Below are positions 39,207 to 54,899 of a stretch of 64,000 bases of DNA, piece by piece. The position numbers were made by a program, and so were the translations under genes. A model generated the notes under the pieces. That model saw nothing but the letters and a program-made list of their open reading frames with translations, had not been told where the DNA came from and ran no database searches. Position 1 is the stretch's first letter, and the number at the start of each line of letters is the position of its first letter. This stretch comes from Edolisoma coerulescens (taxonomy: Eukaryota > Chordata > Aves > Passeriformes > Campephagidae), in assembly GCA_013397115.1 (NCBI GenBank), contig VWZW01005525.1, positions 1,721,736 to 1,785,735 on the forward strand, given 5' to 3'.

Positions 39207-42200
39207 GATTAGGATCCTGGAATGTTTACAAGAGCCGTGGTTCAGATCAGCTGACAGGAAAGTCTCTTCTGCACCCGATGCTGGGTGTTATTCTTCCTCA
39301 GAACAGAAAGGGACAACTGTAATATTATTAAAAGTACAAGTTCAACTTACTCCAGAGCACAAAGGCTCTTTGCTTGTATGGTATTTGAGGCCAAATTTTC
39401 AGAATTGGTTCATCTGCTACTTAGGGATCAATTTAAGTGATCAGTTTAACAAAGCACTATGTTGAAAGTAATTTAAATAAAACACAGTACTAAATAAGCA
39501 ATTATAGATATAATGGCTAAGAAATGCCTTCACAGAACTTGTGACAAATCAAGTTCATTTTAAAGGATATTCTTAATGTTCAAATATATTATTTCTCTTG
39601 CACTACTACACAGAAATAATATTAGGGAATTTTTTTCTATGAGCCAATGAAACCAAGACTTCAGTTTAATACGGTGTGTTGCTTTCTTCACCTAATGGTT
39701 TTTTTTATTCCATGTTGCTTTCCCCTCCCCCGCTGGCTGGGAAAATATTGATCTATTTACAATTTGTTTTCTGAATTCCACTCTATTGGTAAGAATGGAC
39801 TTGAAGGCATTTTTACCCATTAAATTCCAATTCCCATTGATAGGAATTTGTTGAGAGCATAGGTAAATATTCTTCTGGGTTTAATTTAATAATTAACTAG
39901 ATGAGTAAAAAAATATCAAAAGACTTTCTTGCAAAGCAATTTAGTCTAATGGGACATGATTTTGAGAGAAAATGTAGAGAGAGTTAATATAAAGTCAACC
40001 AAGGATACGTTTTCTGTTTCTGATATACATGAATCTGATCTACTACAACATTGGGGAAAACAAATATATTGAACTGAGGCCAAGAGTTGCACTTCTACTG
40101 ATGTGGGCATTCACGCTTTGAATTCTCAAATTGTTTATTGGAATAACAAAAGTGTTTCACCATATGAATTCTGTTGTCCAAAGCATTAAAATTCCTCAAA
40201 TTCACAGTGTGGATGTTATATCCCTAGTACCAACTTCCACTCTAAAATCTTACATCGTACTATTGCAAAAGCTGCCTGAGTTTCTAGCACTCAAGCAGTT
40301 TAACTGGAGATGGTCCACATTGATCCACCTACGACAGATTAACTGGCATGTTCAAGCATGTTCATACAGCAGGTAATTCCCAATGGACCAAAACACTAAG
40401 GATAGATAAACTGAAAATGAGCAATTGCCAGACGAGGTGAGACTGAAATCCTGTGTTTCTCCTGGCAGTTGCTAGGGCTTCAGGTCTCTGGCTTTATGAA
40501 AGTTTCTTCATAAGGCCATCATTAGACAGGAGTTAGGTTCTCTGACCACCAGCAAAAACCCTTTGCCTTTTCCATTCTAGTTCAACACATGGTATTCTTG
40601 TTTTCCACAAGATTTTGAGTCCACAAGGCTGTAAGTGCTCTGTGAACTAGAACACAGAGTTATTCCCCATTCTGCTGGGACATGTCATGACAGGTGTACG
40701 AGGAGCAATCTGCAGCCATGCTTGGGTGTGCTTCCCTGCCCTCTGCACCAAACATCTCCACTAACTTAATGTGAGGCTCTTTTCCCTCCAGCCAGTACCA
40801 TGCTTGCTCACTAAGGGGAAAAAATTGCCTGGGCAAAAGAAACAAAATGGTTTATCTGGAAAGAGTTTATCATTGTAATTCTATTTTGATATTCTTAAGT
40901 AAACTTTTTTGCACTACACTTTTCATGAAGTCTCCTACTACATTCTGTTGGATTTACTGTGTCAATGTCGGCTTTGACAGCCTAATGACAGCCCCATATA
41001 AACTAGTTCCCACTGACACTTAAAACCACAGGTCTACCTAGATTGCTTTTGAGCAACTACTGAATATTAAGGTGAAATTACCAAGGTGTAGTCTCTACTA
41101 GTGTTTTGCCCTACCCCTGAAATGCAATAATGAAAGATTTTCTTCCCCACTTGCCAAAACAATGTCAGGAGGGAGGTGCTACTTTCAAACACAGGACAGC
41201 AGAGTACTGAGTCACAGCTCCAAACCCTCTCTGGAGTTGGCTGCTGGGGTTGTGCAACAAACTGCTCTCACAGGTTTATATGTTTTCAGCAATCCCGACA
41301 TCATTTTGAAACATTGAGCTTTGCTTAAAGCCCTTCCTCCTGCACGAGCACCATTGTATTTTTCACTCCACACAGCAGACAAAGTTGATAAACTCTCACC
41401 CTGAAAGCCTGAGATCACCCAAAACACTGAACTAGTTCACTCTCAAGAATGCCAGGACAACTGCACTTTTCAGATACTTCCCATGAGAGCAGTTTCAAAC
41501 ATCCCACTGACTACAGTCATGGGCTCGTTTAGTCAGTGCTAACATTTATGCCACAGAGAACACTATATAGAAGAACATCATGTTACATTCAGGAGCACTT
41601 TTTGAGAGAGTGCAGATACCATAATCATCCTCATACCACATATATACAGGAATAGTGGAACTTAAGGCCTTTCCAAACATGCTGTCTTGCTGTGCAAGTA
41701 AGATTGGTATTTATAACTGTATTCAGCAAAACCGGGCATGTAGGCTATAACTCAGTTACAAACATCCAAAATTTGGAAGCACATCTCAAGAAAGAAACGT
41801 AATTGCAGCTCCATCACCTCAGTGTAGATAGTCCAAGACTGACAGTATCAGATGTTTATGCAGAAGTTTTTTCATAATGCTTTCAGCTTACCCAAGTTTC
41901 ATTTTCCCAGGGACCGTGAAATTAAAAGGCTGCCTTTATAGCTAATGTGATTAGAAATTCATCCCAGATCAAACTCAGAATAAATTTGGCTCTCAGCTTG
42001 GGAGCTCTGGGGACTACTTTACAAAATCAGGACTGAAACCTTCCATGACAAAATCAGTACTTTCTATCACGTGCAAATTCAGAAGCCTGTTCTGGCTGTG
42101 ACAGATCACCAGGTAAACTGAGAAATCCTCACCTGAAAATCAGGTCCGAGGTGTCAAGTCTTGAGTTTATCATTTGAATATAGCAACATGCAGTTATGGA

Positions 42201-44608
42201 AGATCCTGGGTAATAAGTGAGCTGTGTTGCAGAACACATAATTAGAAGTTCTGTTTAATTATGGTGTGGGCAGCATTTGATCTCCTTTGCTTGAAATAAA
42301 TATCTATCAATTTTCACTTTTGTGAAAAATGTCATTACTTTATTCCACCAGGAATTTATAGTATATGCAGAAAAATTTGCTATTCTTAAATCAAGTAAGT
42401 ATTCTGTAATTGAGTGATTTCTAGATTAGTTTCTAACTTTTTTTTATTTGATTTGATCATAATTTTTAAGAACTCCAAACTGAAATTTTCCATCCTTGCC
42501 TTCCAAGAACAGGCAATATCTTTTCCTGAATCATATTAATAAATTCTCAGTTGTAAGAGCTGTTACATACCAGGTAAGTACCTTTGTAATGCTGAGGTGT
42601 TCCACTTGAGATGGCTGCACTTGCATAGCTCAAACTGCAAGAACTAGAAATGTTACACATTAACACTGTTTTCATTCTCCCCTCTCCACTCACATTTTTT
42701 CTTTCATTTCTTTATTAGGAAGGTAAACAAACAACCTAATGCGGAAAATTCACTTTTCAGCTTTTACACAGACATCAACACTTAAATACACTTAACCAAA
42801 GACAAATCCTAAAAAAAATACTAATAAAATTAATGACACTTCTATGATAACTAGTCCTTTTCTTTAAAAGAATAATAAAGACAAAGAGCTTTTGCTGTCT
42901 CTTTAAGCAAGATCCAGCAGTACAGAAATCTTGTCTTGTGCAGACAATCTGCATTTGGACTTTCCCCACTCCAGAGAAAGCTTTGAGCTGAGAAACAAAG
43001 GCAGTCGATGACTTCTATTCCAATACTTAGTAAGCAGGGAAGATTTTCCCCTATCCTTGGGATATACCATAATGGTTTCTTATTACCCTATATCCTCTAA
43101 ATACCAGTGCTGACTCAGGCTGAATGTTTTATGTCTAAATATGTAGATTTGGTTCCTTGCTTTCCTTAGTTTTTGCTGTAGCTTAAATGCCACTGAAAAA
43201 TCTTCACTTATTCCCAAAACTGCAAAAGGCCAGGGCTGGAAATTCAGAAGATACCTCTTCATACAGCGAGACCCCCCCAATAAAAAAGGATACCTAAGAC
43301 AGACCAGAACAGGTTTCCAGTACATAACTCTGGTGTCACAGAAACATACTATAGGGCACTTTCTTGGCAGCTATAAACATTCCAAAGGGAAAAAAAAAAC
43401 CCCATCTGAAGTTTACTTCAAATCCCATTTTTATACATTATCTAGTTATTTTTAGCATAGAAAGGCTATGAGAAAAGTCTATTCAGGCATCAAATATTTA
43501 CAGAGGCAGCCATTGCCTGAAGATTAGAATGAATTCTGGATATTCTCCTGTTTACAGGAGGATCTAGGAAAATTTTATTCAGCAAAGCAACACCATCCTG
43601 CCTTCTTTTACAGCAGCAGAAAATATTACACTTCTGCAGCAGAAAGGGGGCAACAGACACTTGCATTGCAGCAGTGCCTCTTCCATCCTGCCATGAGCAA
43701 TGGAGACCTTTGCAATGACACCAGTTACTCAAGGAAGAGGAGAGGCCCCCTCACAACTAAGGAGCATAAAGATGTAGCTAAAAAACTACATTTGGCAAAG
43801 CTTATAGAGAGAAAACAGGTGTCTGTATACAAGAATCATTGGAATTCACTAGAGAATGTAATTCAGTTTTTGAAAAAGACACTAGAAATAGTAGCAAACC
43901 AGTTCTCTTGAAAATTAACAAAAATGCACAAAATATACAAGTTTGTTTTCTCCAATAAAGTGTTGACATGCAGATATTTGCTGAGGTCTTCCTACTTTTC
44001 AAAGAGCAGAGGAGGCAGTTCAGGTGTTACTGTGCTCCAGTACTGCAGGTGTGGTTGAAGTGGGAACTAACTTGGCAGTGTTTCATTCCTGTGGTTCTGT
44101 GTACTATATTCCTGCCCCTGGGCTGAGCAGAAAGAATATATGACAAAAGGTTTTCTTTATGCACATACCACTGTTAGAATGAATTATCACTACTGTAATT
44201 GGGAGGAATGCCTCAGAGTTAAGATATATTGTCGGTGTTGGAGGGATCTTTTCCATTTGCATGAAAATTGCATTGGGAAACTCCAATGAAATAAATTAAT
44301 TTCGTCCTTTCTTATTGAAAATAATCACATTCTCAAACAGATGAAATACCAGTTGATCTTATCTGGAGGTCGCCAAAGAACTGATAAAATATGAAAGATG
44401 TCAGAGAAAATCCCAAATCATCTTCCCAACACCCTTGATGGCATGATGGCAACCAAGCTGTCTGAACATCTTCTTGGCACATTTTGTCCTCCCTATCCGT
44501 TAGGAAAGCACAGAGGCACAGATGTTGCAGCTTTAGCTGGATTACATATATATAACATATAAATCAGTACAAGCCTAGAAGTGTCTCCAAAGTCTCCTCT
44601 TCTTCAAG

Positions 44609-44655
44609 CATTACACATTAACATTACACATTTCCGTTACACATTAACATTAACG
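44609..44655 (+). repeat. short tandem repeat, ATTACACATTAAC-like unit
   Basis: About three and a half imperfect copies of a 12-14 bp unit (CATTACACATTAA, CATTACACATTTCCG, TTACACATTAA, CATTAA). Simple minisatellite-like expansion in AT-rich DNA. Confidence 0.8.
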
Positions 44656-47600
44656 TTTATTTATGTTCAGGACAATTTCTAAATTAGGAAATTATAGAAT
44701 TAGTCAACCTTGCCCAATCACTTTTCATGCTACCCTATCATGCTCAGCCATCTATGGAATGTCATTAGTGGGGGTGGGGGTAACAGTTATAAGTGTTTCT
44801 TTAATATTGAAACTATGCTCATTTTTAGGGACCTTCAGCAAGATATATCAGAGATACTTTTTGATAACACTGAGACAGACTAGAGATCTATTAGCCCTCT
44901 TTGAAGAGCAAGGGTGGATGAGCCTCTGAGAACAAAGCACGTGCTGGTCCAGCTGTAGGGACTGTAACAGCTTCATCTCACTAAGTTTTAGTGAAAGTAG
45001 AAACGTTTCCCTTTGTTGGTACTCTAGATCAGCCTAAATAGCAATGGAATATCAGTCATGCAGCAACTCTATTTGGGAACCAAAAATCAAAGAAATGGGT
45101 CACCTTTTAGGACACATACCCAGATGGCCTGCTTATGTTTCTACACAAAGCCAGAAGCAAGGACCAGAAATGAAACCTGTTGCCCAAATCACAAACCACT
45201 TCTTCACCAACATCATATTTCTGGACAGGATTCCTTTCCTCCACCCTGTCAGTTGATGTGCTTTCCTGTTCCCTATTACATGGCTGTACTCAGACCACAG
45301 AGAAGAGGCTTTTGTAGTTTCAATTCACTGGTCTTTCTTCCCTTTCAGACAATCATATTTGTTAGTCAGAAAGTGCTGCACCTGGGGCTCAAAACCAGAA
45401 GAAAATAACTTCTGGCTCATTCAAGCAATGAAGCGTGAAGGGCTATTAATTTATAATCTCATTTTAGCAGAATTCCACATGTGCCACAGCTCAACTACAC
45501 AGTGGGCAGAAAACAGAAGAGATGTCTGGGCTCATTTTGCTCCAAGTGCCCAAACTGGAGTCCTCTCAGGTTTTGAAAGAAATACAATATTTAATTTACA
45601 GTGTGTTATCAACATATATTTATGCTCTCTGCAGGGGGGACATTTCATTCTTCTTGCTTTAGACTAGCCTCTGTGAAAATGAGTGAAAACACAACCTCTT
45701 TTGCTTTTGTATAAGCCATGTGGAGCTTCATTCGTTGGTTCATATGTTTGTGCTGTGATGTCAGGTGGTCTCTGCACTATTTCTAAGATAACGAAGGAAA
45801 GTGTTAAACCAAATCATGTAAACTTTCTTCAGTTCAGAAATGAGAAAAGAACAGGCTGAGATGATACTAAACAGTGAAAAGTGCAGTGCTTAAAAATGGG
45901 GTCATCAAGACAAGCAAAGTAGAGTAGTTACAAGATGAGCTGCAAGGAGAAGTTAAGGGACTGTAGCAGGAGGGTCTGATGCAGCTGCAAGCTAGACAGT
46001 TGGGGCTGCAGCAACCAGACACCCAAAACAGCTTCAGAGGAGGCTGCTCAGTGCAGCTGGCCTGGAAAAGATGAAGTGCACTTGCTAGGAACGCCACAGC
46101 AGCCCCTTGTGCAACAGAATTCAAGACCTGAAACCCAACTGTCTGAAACCCATAGAATTAACAACTCTGCCAAAAATACATATTTCAAAGATTTGCCCCC
46201 CAAAAAACGCAGAAATTGTGTTCAGTGTGCAAATAAATACCTTTTTACTAGCCCGTTCCTTATAAAGTCCCTTTCCAAGAGCAACCAACGGGAGGAATGT
46301 AGGATTACCTTAGTAACACCACAGACACTGACATGGCAGCACTTGTGCATAACTACTGCAGATGCATTGACAGCCATCAACACGTGACTCAGGGCATCAG
46401 AGAGCCTCTCTGGATAGATCACCTGTAACCACCTAAATACAGACAGTATCAGAATGCACATATTTATGAAATTATGAGTCACAAACATCTTCATGCTGGC
46501 CTCCTCATTTTCAGTGCTTCAGAGCACCTGTATGCTTGCACTGGGTGCAGCATAGGGGCTGAGGAGTTATCACCAAGCACAGGAGCTGCTCAGCTGCCAG
46601 AAGCAGGAACACTGCTCTAATGGATGCTGCACACGACCAGAAATGTCTTGTCTCAAAGTGTAGCTCTGCTACATCTTGTTCCAGAGTCTGTTCAGTTGTC
46701 ACCAGCTCCAGCACCATGCTCACCCCACACACAGCACAAACACACTTTAACTTTACTGTGTTAATGTTTGTTTGTAATTCTTAGAAATAAAATTCAGATA
46801 TGCTCTGAATTCTTGAAGAAGGGAGCTGTTTTCAGGCCAGACTATGGCCAGTCTTTTGCTACACTAACAGCAGCTTTCCTGCAGGATGCTACAGTTTGGG
46901 ACTACTCAGACCACATCTTGCAGGTTATTTTATCAGCCTCCTGGGAGACAGAGGGATTAAAGAACATTCTCCATAGTAGGGAAGCAGGTCAGTCTCCCAG
47001 TCCAAATCTGTTTTGGTCTGGACTGAGACTGCTGCTAAAAATTATCGTGGAACAGTATTACCTAATCTGTCTTTAAAAATATTTTATTTTATTCTTCCAA
47101 AAGCCATGCCTGATTTTTCAAATCCTGACAATCTCCTGTTTCTAATAGCCAAGAATTCTGGGAGGGGAAAAAAAGGAGATTTTATGTATTTTACAGTTCT
47201 TATACTAGCTTTCCTGTTTTCCATTCTCCTCTACCTACTGCCATAACACATTTTAGGTACTCTCCAGTGATATCCTTGACAGAGCATTAGGTCTCAGTTT
47301 CTTCTTCACAATTCTGGCACTGAGTTTGACAGACACCTGCTACCACAGCTCTGTCATTTCTCCTATTTAGTTCCTCACTACTCAGTTTCATGGCTTTTTG
47401 TTATTTTACCAAGCTCTCAGAATGCAGACTATAACCTAAAAATATGTTACCATTTCAGTTAACATACCTTACCATACATTTCATAAGTGTAATCAATCCT
47501 TTCCTAAATCACTGATCTGGCTGATATAATTAATTACCTTTATCAGTATATTAGTTCCTCATTTCATTCCTCTGGCTCAGGGAATAATATTCTGAAGAAA

Positions 47601-50037
47601 TACACGAGAATGTAGGACATATCCATACTGTTGCTTTAATTAATAGATATTACAGTTCACGAATACAGAAGTAAAAGAATTCTTTGTTTTGCTTGGAATG
47701 TCAACATGAACTACCAGCTACATTACTTTTATATTACTGGTACAAATACTGTTCATATATAACCCACAAATAGATAGATTTAAATACACTCTAAAAAGGA
47801 GTTCCAAAGTCAATTATTTCTTAGCATTATTTTTTATTTTTAAAGAAACAGAAGTATGATTCACATGTATAGTCTTACAGGTATTCTCTGCTAGATTATC
47901 CCTTTCCAGGGATTTATTCAAAATTACAGATAAACCAACAAATTTCAACAATTTCAGATTTTAACCAAAAGCAGTACCAAACATGTATCATAAACCTCCA
48001 ATGCGTTGGTATTTTATTGGGTTTTCCCTTAAAAACAAAAAAAAAGGCAGCTAAGTAAATACTAAAAAAAACCCAAATATAGCTAATTTCTGATCAGACC
48101 TTACAGACAGTGCCTTTCCAGCAACACTTTTCTACCATCATCAAGGTGAATATAGAATCAGATCCTCTGTTAACCACGATAAATAATGGGAATAAATTCA
48201 TCAGGATTAAAGATGTAAATGCTCCCAAACCAGCCTAGGACAAAACCAACATATCTGTATACATCTACACCTGTCATGTACCTTGCAGAGTCCACAGGAT
48301 GGAACACCAGTTTCTGGGAAAGCACCACTTTCTGGACAGATTTGAAGTGTTCTTCATTCACAACCAATGCCCCAAAACCATTTTGAAACAGCCCTACGGC
48401 ACAGCTCCAGCAGATACCCGGGCTTAAGCTTAGCACTCATTCTAAACCAAGCTCAAAATGTCCTTCCTCTATTACGGCATTTCTTTCAACTCTGACATCC
48501 TTGGGTATCAGCTTTCTTAAAGCAAAGCAATTCTGGGTCAGCTCAAAGGTCTATGTCAGGTGACATTTGTGACAGTAGCCTGTCAGGCACCTGATGCTTA
48601 AGGAAGAAAAGAGCGAGCGAATGGGCACGGGTGGGTGCCCCCACAGACGTGTGTGAACAGTGCATCACTCGCTGGGCTGCTGTAACACCCCACGGACCAC
48701 CTGAAACAAATGAAATTACACTGTGCACTTCGACTCAGGTAGTATCAGTTCCACCAGGAATGAGAATAATAATAGAAATCCATAATCTCTTCAGAAGCCA
48801 CAGGATACTCTGAGTAGTTTTTTCATAAAAGGAGCAATTCTCCTGTGAACAGAATAATCAAAGTTAACTGACCTCAAGGAAAGGTTCAGCTTCAATGAAA
48901 TCACAACGCTTAAGGAAAAGATACCTTAAAAACCAGTAACTTCTCCCTCACAGGCTCTACTGTATCAGTATTGTCTTCCTATTTGCTAACTAATATGAAC
49001 ATTTCATAGCAAAAGCTATAAAAATAGCATACACCTTGTGAGCAGTTTCAAACTAGGAAAAGTACATGGCAAACTAGTCTGCAGTCATCAATCTGTTTAT
49101 AAACATAATCCTGACTCAACATCATTATGACAAAACAAATGGACTGTTACAAATGTATGACACAACCATGTAGCCAGATAGCTACAATACAGAGAAAGGT
49201 GTTAAACATCTAAATCCATGCTGCGGATCTTGGTAAAATTCATTAATAACCAGAAATTAAGTATTTTGTACAGCTATCACCTCTGCATATTATTTCTAAA
49301 CTAAGTCAGAAATTTTCTTCAATCACAAAGTATTTTAGATTGTAATGTCCTCAAGGCAGTGACCTTCTTGTTCTCTATTAGAACAATATATAAAGAAAAG
49401 GGAAGATTGTTTACAAATAATACAATGCAGTATAATGGATATTCAAATTTACATGTATGTGTTTCTATACATGTAGACTTCTATCATATTTTCTTTCTTC
49501 TTTCACTTCTGATTGGGTTCCCTTTGTACTTCAGATCTGAAGGGAAGTTATTCCAAAATCCAGTATTTGATGTAAATATAGAATTTTTTCTCCCAATATA
49601 CTCTGAGAGTGGAAAGATGCAGGGTCATATGACCACAAACTTCTGACATAATTCTTTTAAATTATGTACTATAGCAATAAATGCTTCACATTAGGATCTA
49701 TAAAAATAATAACCCTCTCTGATATAGTGTAGGACTCCAATTCATCTGCTACGGTTTTGTGGTCTTAGTGCAATTAAAGTTACCAACTGTAAACATATCC
49801 TTAACAACAATCTGCAAAATTTGCAGCCTTAGATGACAGAAAAATTTCATGGCTGTAGTTACAAGTTTCAGCAATTTTTCTCCACAGAAGAGAGTATTCC
49901 ACTCAAGTGTTTATCTTTGGCCATAAAATGTTCTCTTGTTATTATTTCAAATAGTAGTTTGATACTTTTTAATTAATAAGATAATAATTTCTTTATTTAG
50001 AAAGTCCCCCATGACCCTGATCATCTTACTGTCTTTC

Positions 50038-50054
50038 TTTTTTTTTTTTTTTTT
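50038..50054. repeat. T17 homopolymer
   Basis: Seventeen T in a row. It could be the poly-A tail of a minus-strand retrosequence lying to its right, but no polyadenylation signal or recognisable gene follows within several hundred bases. Confidence 0.85.
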
Positions 50055-53000
50055 GAAGGTGGTATTTCAAATCCACTACATTTTTGTGTGAAAAAGACTT
50101 TTGAAACTTTTTCTGTTCAGTGACATCTCTGCTCCCAGAACACAGTGTCAGGCAATTTCAGTTATCCAGGAAACAGAAGAGAGCAGTCTTAAGCAGACGG
50201 AAACACGTGGAAATAGAGAAGACTACCAACAAAATTTTTTCTGTTCTTAAGCAGGAATAAGGAAAATGCTCAGACAGCAAAATTATGGTCAGTGAAGTAG
50301 TGCAGTTACCAAACTGTGCCAGAAGATACACCCACCAACCCTTTCCCTTGGCTGTGAGTATTACAGGCCAGTGCAGGAAAGCAGTGGTTTAAAAATTATT
50401 CATTTTTCAGCATTTTCCAGATACTGAAGGCATCATGGTATGTGTAACAGCACTATACAAAAATAACCTTATATCAAGACATTCCTTTCACTTCGAAATT
50501 TTAAAAATTTGTGCAGCCTTTTGTCTGTGTGAGCGATTTTGTCAGCGGGGACACAAACATATTTAGACCATTCACCATCTATGCCTGAATGCTGACTGAG
50601 GCTTGTAGGCACCTGCTGAAAGGAAGGACACAAACCACTGCTTCTCCCTGATCCTTCCCTGTCCTAAGTCTCAATGCCAGGGCCCAGTATCCCAAGCTGC
50701 TCCCACAAAGGCTTCCTGGCTACCCTTCAGGTTAAATCCACACCCCAGACAGGAGGGTGGATGGGAAAGCAAACTTGTCCAATTTAATCCTACTGCAACA
50801 AGGGGTGAGGAGGAAGGAGAGCAGGGTATACAAGCTCTGCAGAAAAGTCAGAAACAAGCATGGCTTGCCAGTCTGCAAAGAACCCTGTGTCTCTACACCC
50901 TCCCTTGTGTGGGTAGGGCCAGAGTGGGATTAAGAGGGTCAGTCAGGGGTATCTCCAGTGCAGTCACTCCTGACTGCTGGAAGGGGATCAGGTTTGCAGC
51001 ACAAGTAGAGCTGTTCCCAAGAGTCACTGTGGCTGTTGGTTGGCTCCAACCCAGGTCACTGCCTCTGAGACAATCTGATCTCAAATGCTTTGAGTTTGAC
51101 ATTAAATAATTAGTGTGTCTGTAGGAGCAAATCTTGTGTTTCTGTATGCACATGGAACAGATGACAGTAAAACTGAAAAGCAGAAGTGCAGCTTTTTGCA
51201 CAGTCCCCAGAGAAATAAAACACATATTCTCAGCAGGTGCTAAAATGTGTTTGCTCAGAAGACTCCTCATGAGAAAATCCTACTAAATTTACTGTTTTCA
51301 CATCTTTGCCTGCAGTACACACCTACATGTATGACCTGTTTCCTCCAGTGAGCCTAATGACAAACCCAAATTCCATTCAATAAAATTTAGAGTTGCATTT
51401 TCAAATGCATCTCCTATTACTAGTACTGTAAGACCAACTTTGAGTATGCCATTTGGTATCCAAAATGATAAACGATTTAAGTTTTAAGATTTCTAGGGCA
51501 GTTGATAGGAGTCTTCCAAAACCAACACTGTGGCATTGAGCCATTTGACTCACAGTGAGAAGACTAAAACTTCTGAAAATCAGTATTATTTAAGAACACT
51601 TGGGACAGAAATGTACCCTCCTCTCATCTGCTAAGACACAACTAAAGGCCACATGTAACTTTCCCTGTACAAGGAGTGTTTTCTAGTTTAAAATGGCATA
51701 TATGCATCCTGGAAAAGGAAAAAAATCCATTGAAATAGATTAGTTGGAAAAAACCAGAGATGTATTATTTTAAACATAAGGCAGAACTGGTTTCACCTGT
51801 TTGTAGCAATCAGTAAGTAGCAAATATAGAGAATATAATGAGAAATCATGTTCCATAAACTCATGCTTTCCAAATACCAGCCACGGGACAGTGAACAGTA
51901 AGTTAAGTAGGCAGTGTGTCAACCAAAATAAAAATTGAGGGGGCGAAACACTATGTCTAACTTGACATAGTTTTAAACAATAGAGTTTGAGTGAGTTTTT
52001 GGCCTGGTATAAAGTACCACAAATTTGCATTCAGATCCATATGATCAAGCACAAAACCCTCACAGGCAGCATGTGACAGTCTACTGCTAACTCTGCTTTC
52101 CCTCCGCTCCTCACCAGCACAGCCCATTGCTGGCACATCTTCCTACAGATATTCTGAAAGCAGAAGAAATCAAACACATAAAAAATACTATCAAACAGCA
52201 GATTCTGTTAGGAAAAAGTTGAGCCTGCAACATGACTACAGACTCCAGTTCACATTCAGATGGTTTATATTTGGGCTGTTTTCCGATGCAGATGTAGATG
52301 GTACCAGTTTGGGCTATTTTCACTTCACAGCCTTGAAAAAGAGAACTGTGGCAATCATTTCCTAACTTTCACGTGAACACGGACTGATCAAGCCAAATTC
52401 CTGTTACTGACCAGTTAAATTTTCATTCACATTGCAGTGCTTCTATGGCTGGGGCTCTCCCTTTAGCGCTAACCCAGTAGTACAAAATCAGAGCTCAAGC
52501 AGTAGATGTGCCTTTTAAATAGAGGCCCTCACATTTGAATACATACTCTCTTTGAAGCAATTATCAATCTGAGATTAAAGACAGCCTGTAGATATAGGCA
52601 GGGAAAAGTACCTCTGAGCTAGGTGAAATACCATAACCTTAAGACAGTAAAATCAGACAGATATTTTGAAGTGAGTTAGCAATCATTTCATGTATTGCTC
52701 AGGAGAACTTATAGTGCTGCCCTATTGCCGGGATTTCCTAAAGGAAAAGCCAAGCAAAAGCTCACAAAGCTGTCTTTTAAAGAGCAAATTGTGCAACATC
52801 CTGTGATTCTCCACATTCCCCAAAAGTAGGGAAGTCAAAATCTAAGAACACCCTTGGCAAGAGAAGGTTGTACATTCAATTATCTCCATTAATTCTTTCT
52901 TATAAAAAACAGTTGCATCCTTCACTCCTGAGTACTTCTAAAAAAAAAAATTTGGCCCAATCACCTCTAAGAATGTTGGAGAGAAAACTTTGTTAATCAA

Positions 53001-54899
53001 GAAGGGGTTAAGAAATGGGTTTCTGAACATGACTGAGAGAAAAAGTAAGTCTTATATGGTCATGTTATGAATAAAAATGAAACCTGGTAATCAAACTGAT
53101 TGCTTACTTCAAATCAGCTTTCTTGGCAGTTTTACATACATTGAAAGCACTAGACTGTATCTATGAGCATAAATGCAATCTGTAAAAAATAGCTTCCTCT
53201 TGAATAGTCATGCCTAGATTGAGGCAGGACTTGATGCAGCACTGTCTCCTCAAAGCATCAAAAATAAACATTAAAGAGATTTACTGTAAATTGTTGTTTT
53301 AAATTAATCTATTTGTAGTTCTTTTTATTCATCTTATCATTGCTAAACGTTTATGCTATATGATAGAGTCTAAAATTGTCTGCTTTTTATTTCAACTGTG
53401 TGAAAGCCTAGAGGTTCAGAAATGGCAACTGAGAGCCAAGGCTGTACCTGTACCCTGGCTTGGACTTTTCACACTCTTTCCTGCAGCTTGATTGCCCATC
53501 TCTCCTGTGTGCCACAGCTCCTACCTGGGACCCATTCCTAGGGTTTCTTGCCACGCAGAGGAGGCTATGGGTGGATGCTGCTGCACCACTGACCCTCACC
53601 CCACCTGCAGTCAGGATATAGCTTCAGGCACCAACCCAGACCAGGAACTCAAACAGGCCCCTGGGTTTCCTAGACTAAACACAGTCATAATCTGTAAACT
53701 GCATTAAGACAATGGCAAAAATGGTCTCCATAAAAAGGTGTTAGCATCAAAATTTATGAATCTTAAAGGAAGATTTGCACAGCTGATATATTTAAATTTA
53801 GCAGCTTCAGCAGGAACCCCTGACAAACCCAAAATCATCATGCAAACCATGTACTAGAAGGTGTTAAACTAGAGAGCATTTAATTCAGTGGAAATAAGAA
53901 AAGGTAATCATCAAAGGAGTCAGAGATAAACCTTCAGGCAAGAAAATACACCAGTCTTGTCAGTGATAGCAGCCAAACTCTGGATTTTGCCTAATGATTT
54001 CTCTACAATTGGCTCTGTATGAAGATGCTTGTTCTGATCTAGGGACATCACTTACCAAGAACTAAAATGCTTTAGACAAGTCATCTGATCCTTTGTTTCT
54101 GTGCTACAGGAGTTTTTTATCTACTCAGAAATTCAAAGTCAAACCAAAATTATCCTAACAATACGATATAGAGAACTGGAGTCCTGAAACAGGAAACACC
54201 TGGCAATTCACAGCAAATTTTGACCAAGTGAAGGTAGGATGCTCACAGTCTTTGTGACAGAGTTTGTTTCAGCAAGTCTGGTTTTGGCCATGCCTCAATG
54301 GCCTCACAGCTCTGAAACAGAAACCAGAGCATGCCACCAGAATGAGGCAGCATGTAGAAGGAAAAAGCTGGTGGGAAATAAACAGCAGAAAATAGCAGAG
54401 GAGATAAAAAACAGGTTTCGTTTCTGAACATACAAGATAAAGAAGTTGCTTTTAAAAATCTTTCTATTTATGAGCACAAATGGAGAATTACATAGTCATA
54501 TTGGGAGAGGATGAGAGAGACCAACCCAGGCTGAGCCACAACACTCGCAGTGAAGAGAAAATTATGTTGCAACAGACAGAGGCATTTAGAAAATCTATCC
54601 AAGCATTTAGAAGGCCTTTTTCAAAATTACAATGGCATTTTGAGCATCAAAAATTTAAAATACAAATGCATGTACAGTCTGTAAGCCATCCTGCCAAGGG
54701 AATTTACTGGCAAATCCTGCATTACCTCTGTTAGGTAACAGTGCCAGGAATTCATCCCCTATCTTTTGCAGCCATATACAGGAAAATAAGGTTAGTGCTT
54801 ATCTGGATAATCACAAAAGTGACAGAGTCTGTGTGGATGTGGGTTCTTAAAACATTAGATAATAAAATACAATTTGGGTAAAAGACTTCAATGATGTTG

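Noticed and set aside
48170..48436. 88-codon minus-strand frame with a fairly protein-like sequence
   Set aside because: No recognised family and no supporting splice sites, in an intronic or flanking region. Left as chance.
50038..50400. T17 run as the tail of a minus-strand processed pseudogene
   Set aside because: No polyadenylation signal, recognisable coding sequence or target duplication beside it.
50893..51270. 125-codon minus-strand open frame with a hydrophobic N-terminal stretch
   Set aside because: No recognisable domain. The opposite strand is also open in 50909-51109. Probably a chance frame.
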